Shown in pieces: positions 60,601 through 64,000 of a DNA stretch of 64,000 nucleotides. Made by a program: the position numbers and the translations under genes. How positions within the stretch are numbered: position 1 is the stretch's first letter; each line of letters starts with the position of its first letter. The notes beneath the pieces are model-generated. The model was not told where the DNA came from. It saw only the letters and a program-made list of their open reading frames with translations, and did no database searches. Source of the DNA: Icerya purchasi (taxonomy: Eukaryota > Arthropoda > Insecta > Hemiptera > Monophlebidae); the NCBI GenBank assembly GCA_039619475.1, contig CM077116.1:23819191-23883190 (forward strand), written 5' to 3'.

Positions 60601-63509
60601 AGATTTGTATTTCCTGAAGGCTTGTTTACGGTTTCGTATTGCTACGGCAACTTCACTGCGCCACCAGGGAACGCGGTGTGGACGGGGCGAGGAGGTAGAT
60701 TCGAGGATCGCCATTTCCGCTGCAGTAAACATAGCCTCAAGAAGTATCCTGATATTTTTTCCACCACAGAAGTCTTGAGTTGATGTGGGACAGAGATCTT
60801 GTCACGGAACGTTTCCCAGTTTGCTTTGTGGAATAAGAACCTTGGAGTTGTTGATAGTTAGATTATCTTAAAAATGTCTTTTAAAGTTATGCGAATTTCC
60901 TATAGTTTATGGAATAAACTACACGCATTTTAAGGTTAATGTTTATTTATTTAATATGTGTGAGTAACCATTTCCCGGTTTCCGAAGCTGTTATTTAAAT
61001 TTAAAAATAAAAATTATTATCGTTTAGGGTTTATTTACACAAAAAACTTAAATTTTTTTAAGTCTCAAACTTATATAATTTTAATTTATTAAGTACAATA
61101 ATCTGTTCTGTAATAACTCTTATATATTTATGTAATTGTAAATAGCAGTCCAAGGAAGATTTTATCCATGCTGTACCGCGTGCACTGTGAGTGTGTATGC
61201 ATAATATATTATATAGTATTTATTTATTGCACTGTTAATGTAAATGCCCATAAAATATCTTCTGTAATGATTTTGAATACATTTTACATAAAATGAGTTT
61301 ATCATATCATATCATATATATATGTAAAAGTCTTAGTAGAATAGTTTTTGAAAAATTTTGTTGATATCAAAAAATAGTCAAACGGGTAAACGGGATGAAT
61401 GAGTATTGAGAGAAGAGGAAGACAAAGATTTCAATATTACGAGCTTCCATTTTCAACGTGTGTGAAAAAAAAGTTTTTTTATTTAAGAAATGTAGAAATA
61501 GGATTCAATTGAAAATAATAAAATAACAAAAGTAGAAAATAAAAACGTTGAACAAGCGGAAGGTTTAAATATTTAATTAGTTAATGAATAATAAGAATAG
61601 TAAAATAAAAGTATGATCGAAATGGCTAGATGGTTGAAATAGTTAATGCACGACTAAATTTAAGATTTAAGTTCTCGCTTTACCCGACACGATTATATGG
61701 CATCAATATTTTAACAATGTAAGTCTAGAGTTTATTTTGTAAAATTGATTATTTGAAAATGCAAAAATTGTTTGAAGATTAAAAGAGAAATTAGGGATTT
61801 TATTGACTTTAAATTAGATTTGAACGGAAAAAAAAAAAAATAAACAGAAAAGAAAATTGTAAATAAATGAATATTTAGACATATCCATATAATTAATACG
61901 TTTTTACAACTACATATTTTGAATTATTTTATTTTACTCTGTTGCATCTAGATTTTTTCATGTTAAATTTGATATAACCTTCTTATTTCGTACTTATGTA
62001 TTTATAAAATATAGTGATTATATTAGGTCCGTGAATTATTTAAATCGGTTATAAAATCAAACCAATAACCTAGTGAAATCGTAAAATTAAATTTTCGCTT
62101 GTAAGCTAAACCTTTTTTTGATGAAATTCGTTGTCAGATAGTTTCAGCTACGTATTTATGATTAAGATTTATCGTTTACAATAAGCTTTTTACTTTTGGT
62201 ATTAACGATGCAAATAATTTCGCTTTAACAATCATTCGAGGGATAATAATAATCGTATATTTTAGAAATTAGCTTTTATGTTTTAAAATTTATTTTCAAA
62301 TTGGCTCTTTAATTCATTACTATGTTTGTAATCACCGCCGAAAATCATTACTTATACGTATAATTTAAAAAAATGTTCGGTATATGTATATTAATAGTTT
62401 GTATAATTTGATTAATGTTTTTACATTATTAGATAAAAATAAATAAATAAAAAAAAAAAAATGCATAGTTATTAAAAACGATCGGTTAATAGTTAGTTTA
62501 TTTCAACAGTTAACTCTAGCGAATAAAATTCCGGTCGGCCGTGCGACTTGATGGGATAACTCTGCGGTCCGACGAAAACAACTAAAAGGGTAATGTCACT
62601 TATCAAATAACAAGTCTACTCACATTTTGATTTGATTCGATATTGTGTAGAAGCATTTAATAGAAAAAAAGAAACTTTAACAGAGATAGCCAAAATCTAC
62701 GTTCGAAAAAGAAAGTAGAACATTTTTTATATTATAAAGAAGAAATATGTAAAACGAAAAAAAAAAAAAGTAAAATAGGTGGGTAAAATTAAACAAATAA
62801 GGATACTACGAAAGATAAAAGGAAAACGTGAGATATAGAGGTTTAACAACCATAACCAAGCAAGTAGTATATGTATTTTAAAGAGAAGATTATAGAATAT
62901 TAGAAAGAAAAAACGAAAGAGGGAAAAACAATAAAAGTATCAAATTGAGGGGTTTAAAGAAAGTTTCGTTATCAGAAAATGAAATTTGAGGAAGAAGATT
63001 TTAAGGGTAAAGAAAAAGAAATAATAGAGAAGCTAATTACAAAGAAGGAATATAGGTTGGGAGGAAGTATAATATCACGCAATGACGGTGATGTGAAGAT
63101 TCTAAAAAAAAAATGTAGCTCTTGTTTTTGTTAACGCGTTTAAAATTGCCTATTATTCAAGTAAAAATTCTAAATTCTAAAAGTTATTGCCGTTTTATAG
63201 TTGGTTATCTGAAAAATTTGAATGCTACCTTCTATTTTTGTAAATTATTAAAAATACGAGTATTACAAGTATGGGTTTGTGCACATCTGTAATTTTCAAC
63301 GAAAGGTCTTTTCTCATTTAAAATTTATACCGCTCCGCATAAAATTTTTCAATGTGCATAGAGTCATCTGAATTTATTTGTTTTTCTAATTAAAATTTTA
63401 AATATATGTTTTTAATGTAGGGTACCGGTTGGTGGAAATACCGTTTCTGCTATGGAAAATTTGTAGAACAATTTCATACAGAAAAAGATAACACGGAAAC
63501 AGTTATTAG
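20866..63509 (+). CDS. ERLEC1: ERLEC1 (endoplasmic reticulum lectin 1), nine exons, 3' end outside window
   Basis: ERLEC1 (XTP3-B) is a lumenal ER lectin with two mannose-6-phosphate-receptor-homology (MRH) domains. With the HRD1-SEL1L ubiquitin ligase it helps select misfolded glycoproteins for degradation. Nine exons splice in phase to 375 codons plus 2 nt; human ERLEC1 has 483 residues. A signal peptide occupies about residues 1-22 (hydrophobic core [12 protein letters not shown]). MRH1 runs about 92-237, with Trp109, Cys114, Gln121, Arg194 (KPRQTNV) and Cys202/219/231. A linker rich in charged helix follows (238-335). MRH2 opens at Cys343 and [16 protein letters not shown] (349-364). The last exons lie beyond 64000. 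Introns of 230 bp to 13.7 kb are filled with transposons. The identification rests on recalled family sequence. Confidence 0.92.
21237..21326 (+). CDS. ERLEC1: ERLEC1 exon 2
   Basis: Acceptor TAATAG, donor GTATGA; 90 nt, phase 0 to 0, residues 48-77. [17 protein letters not shown] matches the TTNREKYKCLLPTISN stretch of vertebrate ERLEC1. Confidence 0.9.
22225..22305 (+). CDS. ERLEC1: ERLEC1 exon 3
   Basis: Acceptor CAACAG, donor GTATGT; 81 nt, phase 0 to 0, residues 78-104. [17 protein letters not shown] aligns with PSEILAPLFKQTSCSYR, the entry into the first MRH domain. Confidence 0.9.
22350..23395 (-). mobile_element. LINE fragment, RT thumb to 3' end, in ERLEC1 intron 3
   Basis: Minus-strand pieces: 23372-23106 with [13 protein letters not shown] and [20 protein letters not shown] (the YLGVxxDxxLxWxxH block); [25 protein letters not shown] just downstream; 22995-22789 with [13 protein letters not shown]; and 22767-22585 with [18 protein letters not shown]. 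This is the C-terminal third of a CR1/Jockey-group reverse transcriptase, heavily 5'-truncated and frameshifted. Confidence 0.75.
23638..25110 (-). mobile_element. Helitron, internally deleted, with 3' hairpin and CTAG end
   Basis: Minus-strand frames carry three Helitron parts: a basic leader (24851-24615, [11 protein letters not shown]); the Rep N-terminus (24588-24286: [35 protein letters not shown]); then, with no Rep or early helicase motifs between, the end of the Pif1-type helicase (24320-23808: [47 protein letters not shown]). The 3' terminus is typical: palindrome TGCGAATATTTCGCA (23650-23664), then CTAG at 23641-23638 next to T. The 5' limit is approximate. Confidence 0.88.
25111..27687. 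other. ERLEC1 intron 3, right part; no recognised content
   Basis: AT-rich. A short palindromic patch (CAGCTAACATCGCTG, about 25919-25933) is followed by TATTATCGGGG and could be another Helitron-like end, but it was not resolved. No coding similarity. Confidence 0.45.
27688..27823 (+). CDS. ERLEC1: ERLEC1 exon 4 (MRH1 core)
   Basis: Acceptor ATTTTAG, donor GTAAGT at 27824; 136 nt, phase 0 in, one base out, residues 105-149. [18 protein letters not shown] (107-124) is nearly the vertebrate YWTYEVCHGKHIRQYHE, with Gln121 of the sugar pocket; QEYYLG follows. Confidence 0.93.
27824..29279. other. ERLEC1 intron 4, left part; unclassified
   Basis: Contains a T-run at about 28051-28067 and two less AT-rich patches (28500-28800 and 28940-29130) that look like old repeats. 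Open frames at 28095-28364 and 28568-28822 resemble nothing known. Confidence 0.4.
29290..30262 (+). mobile_element. mariner transposon relic
   Basis: Plus strand, scattered over several frames: [18 protein letters not shown] near 29406, [20 protein letters not shown] and KEIACIS (29530-29620), [24 protein letters not shown] (about 29895), [17 protein letters not shown] (about 30095), and a [13 protein letters not shown] tail (about 30208-30248). These are the order and spacing of a mariner transposase from the helix-turn-helix to its C-terminus. Many stops and shifts, so dead. Ends not paired. Confidence 0.75.
30263..31138 (+). mobile_element. I-like LINE RNase H fragment, 5'-truncated
   Basis: Directly after the mariner: [33 protein letters not shown] (RNase H Asp), [13 protein letters not shown] (all before 30610), then [22 protein letters not shown] near 30870-30950 (the D-H-I-F-x-C end block). 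An A-run at 31123-31138 is its probable tail. It belongs with the minus-strand copies at 41778, 43107 and 56283. Confidence 0.7.
31320..32420 (+). mobile_element. Penelope-like element relic with hammerhead-like end
   Basis: 31329-31520 encodes [20 protein letters not shown], then [20 protein letters not shown], matching the FLDLTI...IYRKPT.TDxxIH block of Penelope RTs. A following frame has [18 protein letters not shown]. At 32357-32385 lies CTAATAATGAGCTATACCGG then AAAACA, a degenerate hammerhead core (see findings). Very decayed. Confidence 0.65.
32421..33717. other. ERLEC1 intron 4, right part; nothing recognised
   Basis: AT-rich intronic DNA with a T-run at 33056-33070. No coding similarity or repeat ends. 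Confidence 0.5.
33735..33790. repeat. (ATT/ATC)n microsatellite abutting an ERLEC1 acceptor
   Basis: TTATTATTATTA, then ATC-interrupted units, running right up to TGTCATTAG, the acceptor of ERLEC1 exon 5. Preceded by a T-run and TATATA at 33686-33722. Confidence 0.95.
33797..34058 (+). CDS. ERLEC1: ERLEC1 exon 5 (rest of MRH1)
   Basis: The acceptor CATTAG sits at the end of a trinucleotide repeat; donor GTAAGT at 34059. 262 nt: two bases complete Thr150, then residues 151-236, then two bases of Lys237. It contains GTLC (Cys187), [12 protein letters not shown] (Arg194, Cys202) and [20 protein letters not shown] (Cys219, Cys231), the Arg/Glu/Cys framework of an MRH domain. Confidence 0.92.
34059..35470. 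other. ERLEC1 intron 5, left part; nothing recognised
   Basis: AT-rich with A- and GA-rich tracts at 34550-34620. No gene or repeat ends seen. Confidence 0.5.
35480..36195 (+). mobile_element. Tc1/mariner-like transposon relic
   Basis: Plus strand: [12 protein letters not shown] near 35610, [20 protein letters not shown] (35656-35715, helix-turn-helix), then after a deletion SFMVWWSMS (35760), [17 protein letters not shown] (35837-35887), [14 protein letters not shown] (35901-35942) and a final [11 protein letters not shown] block near 36000. These match the catalytic domain of hemipteran and mosquito mariner-type transposases. It lacks the first catalytic region. Ends not paired. Confidence 0.78.
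36560..36730 (+). mobile_element. Penelope-like element 3' end (pLTR-type) with hammerhead-like core
   Basis: It shares a block with 32340-32410: TTTTTAGCTGATGATGGGTT then ATACC..AAAACG (36640-36670). A strong inverted repeat, GATCAGAAACAAATT (36583) and AATTTGTTTCCGATC (to 36620), precedes it. No RT remains. Judged a short 5'-truncated copy. Confidence 0.55.
36735..37557 (+). mobile_element. LTR-like element, copy 1
   Basis: Begins TGTAATGTGTCCATTACATG (a near palindrome). It has an A-tract, a markedly GC-rich segment (36836-36960), a middle with CGGTCGACCG (about 37386), an AATAAA region, and ends ACTCCGTGGTTGGCATCCC. The same start, CGGTCGACCG block and TGGCATCCC end recur in the minus-strand copy at 58727-59634. 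Non-coding, so a solo LTR or a related non-autonomous unit; which class is not known. Confidence 0.5.
38034..38154 (+). CDS. ERLEC1: ERLEC1 exon 6 (inter-MRH linker)
   Basis: Acceptor TTTACAG; the first G completes Lys237. Donor GTAAGT at 38155. 121 nt, residues 238-277. [20 protein letters not shown] matches [20 protein letters not shown]; a charged helix follows. Confidence 0.88.
38155..39600. other. ERLEC1 intron 6, left part
   Basis: AT-rich with no transposon recognised. A 40-nt exon-like segment with good splice sites lies at 39496-39535 (see findings). The open frame at 38295-38507 ends in a Glu/Arg-rich tail but resembles nothing known. Confidence 0.45.
39626..39693. repeat. (TA)n microsatellite
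   Basis: Long AT dinucleotide run, with one G interruption, into which the Helitron-like end at 39694 is joined. Confidence 0.95.
39694..39939 (-). mobile_element. Helitron-like 3' terminus (non-autonomous)
   Basis: Read on the minus strand, a GC hairpin (GGCCGC, loop, GCGGCC; 39713-39727) is followed about 16 bases later by CTAG (39697-39694) and then T, the pattern of a Helitron 3' end. It differs in sequence from the Helitron at 23638, so it is another family. No Rep or helicase coding is nearby; the 5' end is unknown and may lie beyond the mariner at 39940. Confidence 0.55.
39940..40828 (+). mobile_element. mariner element with long (about 150 bp) terminal inverted repeats
   Basis: The two ends mirror each other. 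Left: AAAACTAAATTACGTACGCT (40002) on to GCTCGATAGTTCCAAATG (about 40076). Right, read inverted: AAAACTAAATTACATACTCG on to GCTCGATAGCTTCAAATG. The outer parts start TTGGTCCAT and GGTTGGTTCAT next to TA. Between them (40310-40640, plus strand) are mariner C-terminal remains: [18 protein letters not shown], a GKFEKAF-like stretch. Several stops and shifts. Confidence 0.8.
40829..41606. other. ERLEC1 intron 6, right part; nothing recognised
   Basis: AT-rich, with A- and T-runs at 41028-41038 and 41337-41348. Confidence 0.5.
41607..41660 (+). CDS. ERLEC1: ERLEC1 exon 7 (54-nt exon)
   Basis: Acceptor TTTAACAG, donor GTACGT. 54 nt, phase 0 to 0, residues 278-295 ([18 protein letters not shown]), an amphipathic helix that continues the one ending exon 6. 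Phase fits directly between exon 6 and exon 8 with nothing in between. Confidence 0.72.
41751..43106 (-). mobile_element. I-like LINE, RNase H to 3' end (copy A)
   Basis: Minus strand, right to left: [13 protein letters not shown] near 42930; an RNase H domain from [10 protein letters not shown] (42720) through [24 protein letters not shown] (catalytic Asp changed to Asn) and [20 protein letters not shown] (about 42400-42340); then [16 protein letters not shown] and [13 protein letters not shown] (42130-42010). Its 3' end is a T-run on the plus strand (41751-41777) followed by GGGCTTGTCAACCAAGGACC. Confidence 0.8.
43107..44836 (-). mobile_element. I-like LINE with gag-like ORF1 and 3' end, middle deleted (copy B)
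   Basis: 5' to 3' on the minus strand: a poly-Asn stretch (44765-44543); a gag-like ORF1, 44523-43942, with [20 protein letters not shown] and a degenerate zinc-knuckle region ([10 protein letters not shown]); a large deletion that removes endonuclease and most of the RT; an RT remnant, 43813-43508 ([17 protein letters not shown], the IsPxKSxxvxF block); then a 3' region with [18 protein letters not shown] near 43350. Its 3' end (43107) matches copy A but is preceded by a C-run rather than a T-run. Confidence 0.75.
44530..44765. repeat. Compound (TTA/TTG/TAG)n trinucleotide repeat
   Basis: Long runs of TTATTATTG-type units and a GTAGTAGTAG block. On the minus strand they code poly-Asn, Thr and Ser within LINE ORF1. 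Confidence 0.92.
44815..45210 (+). pseudogene. Coiled-coil LINE ORF1 remnant (tentative)
   Basis: 44815-45003 reads [20 protein letters not shown] and further heptad-like sequence; after a TAA at 45001, one frame continues to [16 protein letters not shown] (about 45140-45185). Short coiled-coil proteins of this kind precede the endonuclease/RT ORF in many LINEs, and one follows at 46400. No direct similarity to a named ORF1 was recognised. Confidence 0.4.
45211..46390 (+). other. Region between the ORF1-like remnant and LINE endonuclease; unclassified
   Basis: Mixed composition with a GT-rich patch (45964-45990) and a less AT-rich part (45840-46070). Short open frames only. Possibly LINE leader. 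Confidence 0.35.
46391..49200 (+). mobile_element. CR1/L2-group LINE, endonuclease plus RT, several lesions
   Basis: Plus-strand order: an endonuclease start with [20 protein letters not shown] (46465), [30 protein letters not shown] (46793) and [13 protein letters not shown] (46920); a linker, 47061-47429 ([20 protein letters not shown]); RT, 47465-48391 ([58 protein letters not shown]); then 48394-48795 ([28 protein letters not shown]); and a tail with [20 protein letters not shown] (about 48985). Stops after YADDI and in the endonuclease inactivate it. Confidence 0.87.
47465..48391 (+). pseudogene. LINE reverse transcriptase core (fingers and palm)
   Basis: A 308-residue open stretch with the ordered RT motifs: NYRPI (fingers), [13 protein letters not shown] (first Asp; the usual D-L-x-K-A-F-D becomes D-L-C-K-V-F-D), [10 protein letters not shown], and FAYADDI with both catalytic Asp. 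A TAA directly after YADDIR ends the frame, so thumb and connection follow in another frame from 48394. Confidence 0.87.
49560..52510 (-). mobile_element. R1/Jockey-group LINE, frameshifted
   Basis: 5' to 3' on the minus strand: an ORF1-like start, 52497-52096 ([20 protein letters not shown], acidic and Asn-rich); an endonuclease end with [18 protein letters not shown] (about 51670-51610); RT part 1, 50860-50447 ([37 protein letters not shown]); [10 protein letters not shown] on the strand near 50370; RT part 2, 50326-49763 ([60 protein letters not shown]). The YADD is intact but several shifts split the ORF. Confidence 0.85.
52511..54277. other. ERLEC1 intron 7, unclassified part
   Basis: 52700-52880 is less AT-rich and includes the palindrome TTCTATACGAAGTATAGAA (52753-52771). 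A 27-base T-run lies at about 53198-53224. Open frames at 53658-53879 and 54074-54259 resemble nothing known. Confidence 0.45.
54278..54330 (-). mobile_element. Minimal LINE 3' tail fragment
   Basis: On the minus strand: CGATGGGTTGAATTTTCAAC, then GCCCAC and a poly-A run. This is the 3' terminal motif of the LINE at 18027-20146 (GACGGGTTGAATTTTCAATG then A-tail), so it is a very short truncated insertion of the same family. Confidence 0.65.
54622..55158. mobile_element. piggyBac-type MITE with TTAA target duplications
   Basis: TTAA (54618-54621), then CCTTTCGTTGGTCGCGC at the left; GCGCGACCAACGAAAGG, then TTAA (55159-55162) at the right: perfect 17-bp inverted ends with the TTAA duplication of piggyBac elements. 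The 537-bp interior is AT-rich and non-coding, and repeats a GTCGCxCxGTGAGGGAAT motif at about 54660 and 54945, with its inverse near the right end. Confidence 0.9.
55351..55503 (+). CDS. ERLEC1: ERLEC1 exon 8
   Basis: Acceptor ATATTTAG, donor GTAAGT at 55504. 153 nt, phase 0 to 0, residues 296-346. It ends [11 protein letters not shown], corresponding to the FLSGSYCFRG segment just before the second MRH signature; Cys343 is the first MRH2 cysteine. Confidence 0.88.
55504..56275. other. ERLEC1 intron 8, left part, with a tRNA-like fragment
   Basis: AT-rich. Positions 55998-56037 read GTCGTCGCGATAGCTTAGTT, then GCTAGAGCACTTGATTTTCG, resembling the 5' half of a tRNA (A-box and D-arm). No B-box or 3' half follows, so it is a tRNA-derived fragment at most. 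Confidence 0.45.
56276..56830 (-). mobile_element. I-like LINE 3' end (copy C)
   Basis: Minus strand, 56804-56355: [38 protein letters not shown] and [13 protein letters not shown], aligning with copy A ([29 protein letters not shown]). The 3' end (GGGCACGTCAGGACATTTAC after a T-run on the plus strand) matches the ends at 41778 and 43107. Confidence 0.8.
56930..58700 (-). mobile_element. I-clade LINE, RT thumb and RNase H half
   Basis: Minus strand: [20 protein letters not shown] (58670-58610), [15 protein letters not shown] (about 58390-58340), [13 protein letters not shown]; then an RNase H from [11 protein letters not shown] (57765) through [27 protein letters not shown] and [20 protein letters not shown] (57470-57405). 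It then runs to a 3' zinc-binding region near 57130 ([10 protein letters not shown]). This is the 3' part of the LINE whose 5' half is at 59606-60850. Confidence 0.82.
58727..59634 (-). mobile_element. LTR-like element, copy 2, nested in a LINE
   Basis: On the minus strand it starts TGTAATGTGTACATTACATG (59634), has a GC-rich section (59570-59280), CGGTCGACCG (about 58976-58985) and an AT-rich AATAAA zone, and ends CGCCGTGGCATCCCTG (about 58732). Copy 1 at 36735 shares start, middle block and end. It interrupts the LINE RT between [11 protein letters not shown] and VNDVADCNS. Non-coding. Confidence 0.55.
59606..60850 (-). mobile_element. I-clade LINE, endonuclease end and RT first half
   Basis: Minus strand: 60732-60544 with [20 protein letters not shown] (the WW..E......RK block after the endonuclease); RT entry, 60065-59847 ([37 protein letters not shown]); 59790-59608 ([34 protein letters not shown]). 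Stops and shifts are present. Continues at 58700 beyond the nested LTR-like insertion. Confidence 0.82.
60851..63420. other. ERLEC1 intron 8, right part
   Basis: AT-rich. A (CATAT)n patch lies at 61297-61320. A possible tRNA-like or SINE-like segment occurs at 61620-61700 (TGGCTAGATGGTTGAAATAG and a later AAGTTCTCGC), unproven. A less AT-rich patch lies at 62530-62580. No coding similarity. Confidence 0.45.
63421..63509 (+). CDS. ERLEC1: ERLEC1 exon 9 (MRH2 start)
   Basis: Acceptor AATGTAG, donor GTAAAT at 63510. 89 nt, phase 0 in, two bases out, residues 347-375. [19 protein letters not shown] is a near match of GVGWWKYEFCYGKHVHQYH, with the double Trp and the Gln of the mannose pocket. The remaining MRH2 exons lie past the window. 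Confidence 0.92.
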
Positions 63510-64000
63510 GTAAATGTTAGCAGTAATAATAATAAAAAAAGAGAACAATAAAAAAACGAAAATTAAAAGAATCATATCGATTATATAATGATTTTGCAAA
63601 AAGTTTCTATTTTTTAAATTCAGGCGAATAAGTGAAAATATTAAATTTAACGACTAAGTTTATTTGTAATAATCCGGTACACCGTTGTTAATTAATTAAA
63701 ATTTTAGCGCTGTTTTTTTAGAAAATTCGGTTTGAGTTGTAGCAGCCATGACATCAATAAGATGAAAATACTGGAATTCTTAGGATTTTCCTAGTGAACG
63801 GTGTGAAATTGAATGGGATACAAAAAAAGTTTCTTTATTGTTATGAAAAATACTGTTATTCACGTTATTTCACGTAGCAAAAGTAGGCGCTGATTATCGA
63901 AAATTCGTAATTTACCATTTCTTGATTTCTTTTTTTGGATGCATACTTATGAAAAAAAAAAGTAAGATGGGTCATTTGTAAAATACTTTCTCTAGTTTTT
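63510..64000. other. ERLEC1 intron 9, partial
   Basis: Runs off the window; no further exon is visible. AT-rich, nothing recognised. Confidence 0.6.

Overview
This is a piece of an AT-rich eukaryotic, most likely insect, genome. The signs are spliced host genes, insect-type transposons of nearly every superfamily, and long intergenic and intronic DNA. Hemiptera is plausible from the transposon mix, but the species cannot be named from the sequence alone. No rRNA, complete tRNA, CRISPR or prokaryotic gene was seen.

Two host genes can be reconstructed exon by exon with consistent splice sites and reading phase. (1) On the minus strand, 58-7942, lies a complete coding sequence for a BRMS1/BRMS1L-family protein (Sds3-like subunit of the SIN3-HDAC corepressor). 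It has five exons, 813 nt and 270 residues, and its start codon is split by an intron (AT at 7942-7941, G at 7768). (2) On the plus strand, from 20866 past the right end of the window, lies ERLEC1 (endoplasmic reticulum lectin 1, the XTP3-B type of ERAD lectin). Nine exons are visible: 20866-21006, 21237-21326, 22225-22305, 27688-27823, 33797-34058, 38034-38154, 41607-41660, 55351-55503 and 63421-63509. They give 1127 nt and 375 codons, covering the signal peptide, the whole first MRH domain and the beginning of the second. The two genes are divergent, with about 12.9 kb between their start codons.

Almost everything else is decayed mobile DNA. Intron 4 of the BRMS1-like gene holds a Mutator-like transposase relic (about 1440-3170). 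Its intron 2 holds a Tc1/mariner element with inverted ends (4499-5420). The space between the genes holds a hairpin of unknown nature (8367-8462), a nearly full-length APE-type LINE with a C-terminal C2H2 finger (about 12225-15455, with a GC-rich leader to 16540), a hAT element with ends and near-perfect target duplication (16630-17982), and an RNase-H-bearing LINE (18030-20146).

The ERLEC1 introns have grown by insertion. Intron 3: a LINE fragment and an internally deleted Helitron. Intron 4: a mariner, an I-like LINE and a Penelope-like element. Intron 5: a mariner, a Penelope end and an LTR-like element. Intron 6: a Helitron end in a TA repeat and a mariner with inverted repeats of about 150 bp. 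Intron 7 (13.7 kb): five LINE segments and a piggyBac-type MITE. Intron 8: another I-like LINE copy and a large I-clade LINE split by an LTR-like insertion.

The most informative observations are the intron-split start codon, a hammerhead-ribozyme-like core in two Penelope ends, the Helitron deletion derivative, the nested LTR, and a 40-nt exon-like segment in ERLEC1 intron 6 that would break the frame if included. Exon boundaries were read by eye from GT/AG sites, phase and recalled family similarity; transcript data would settle them.
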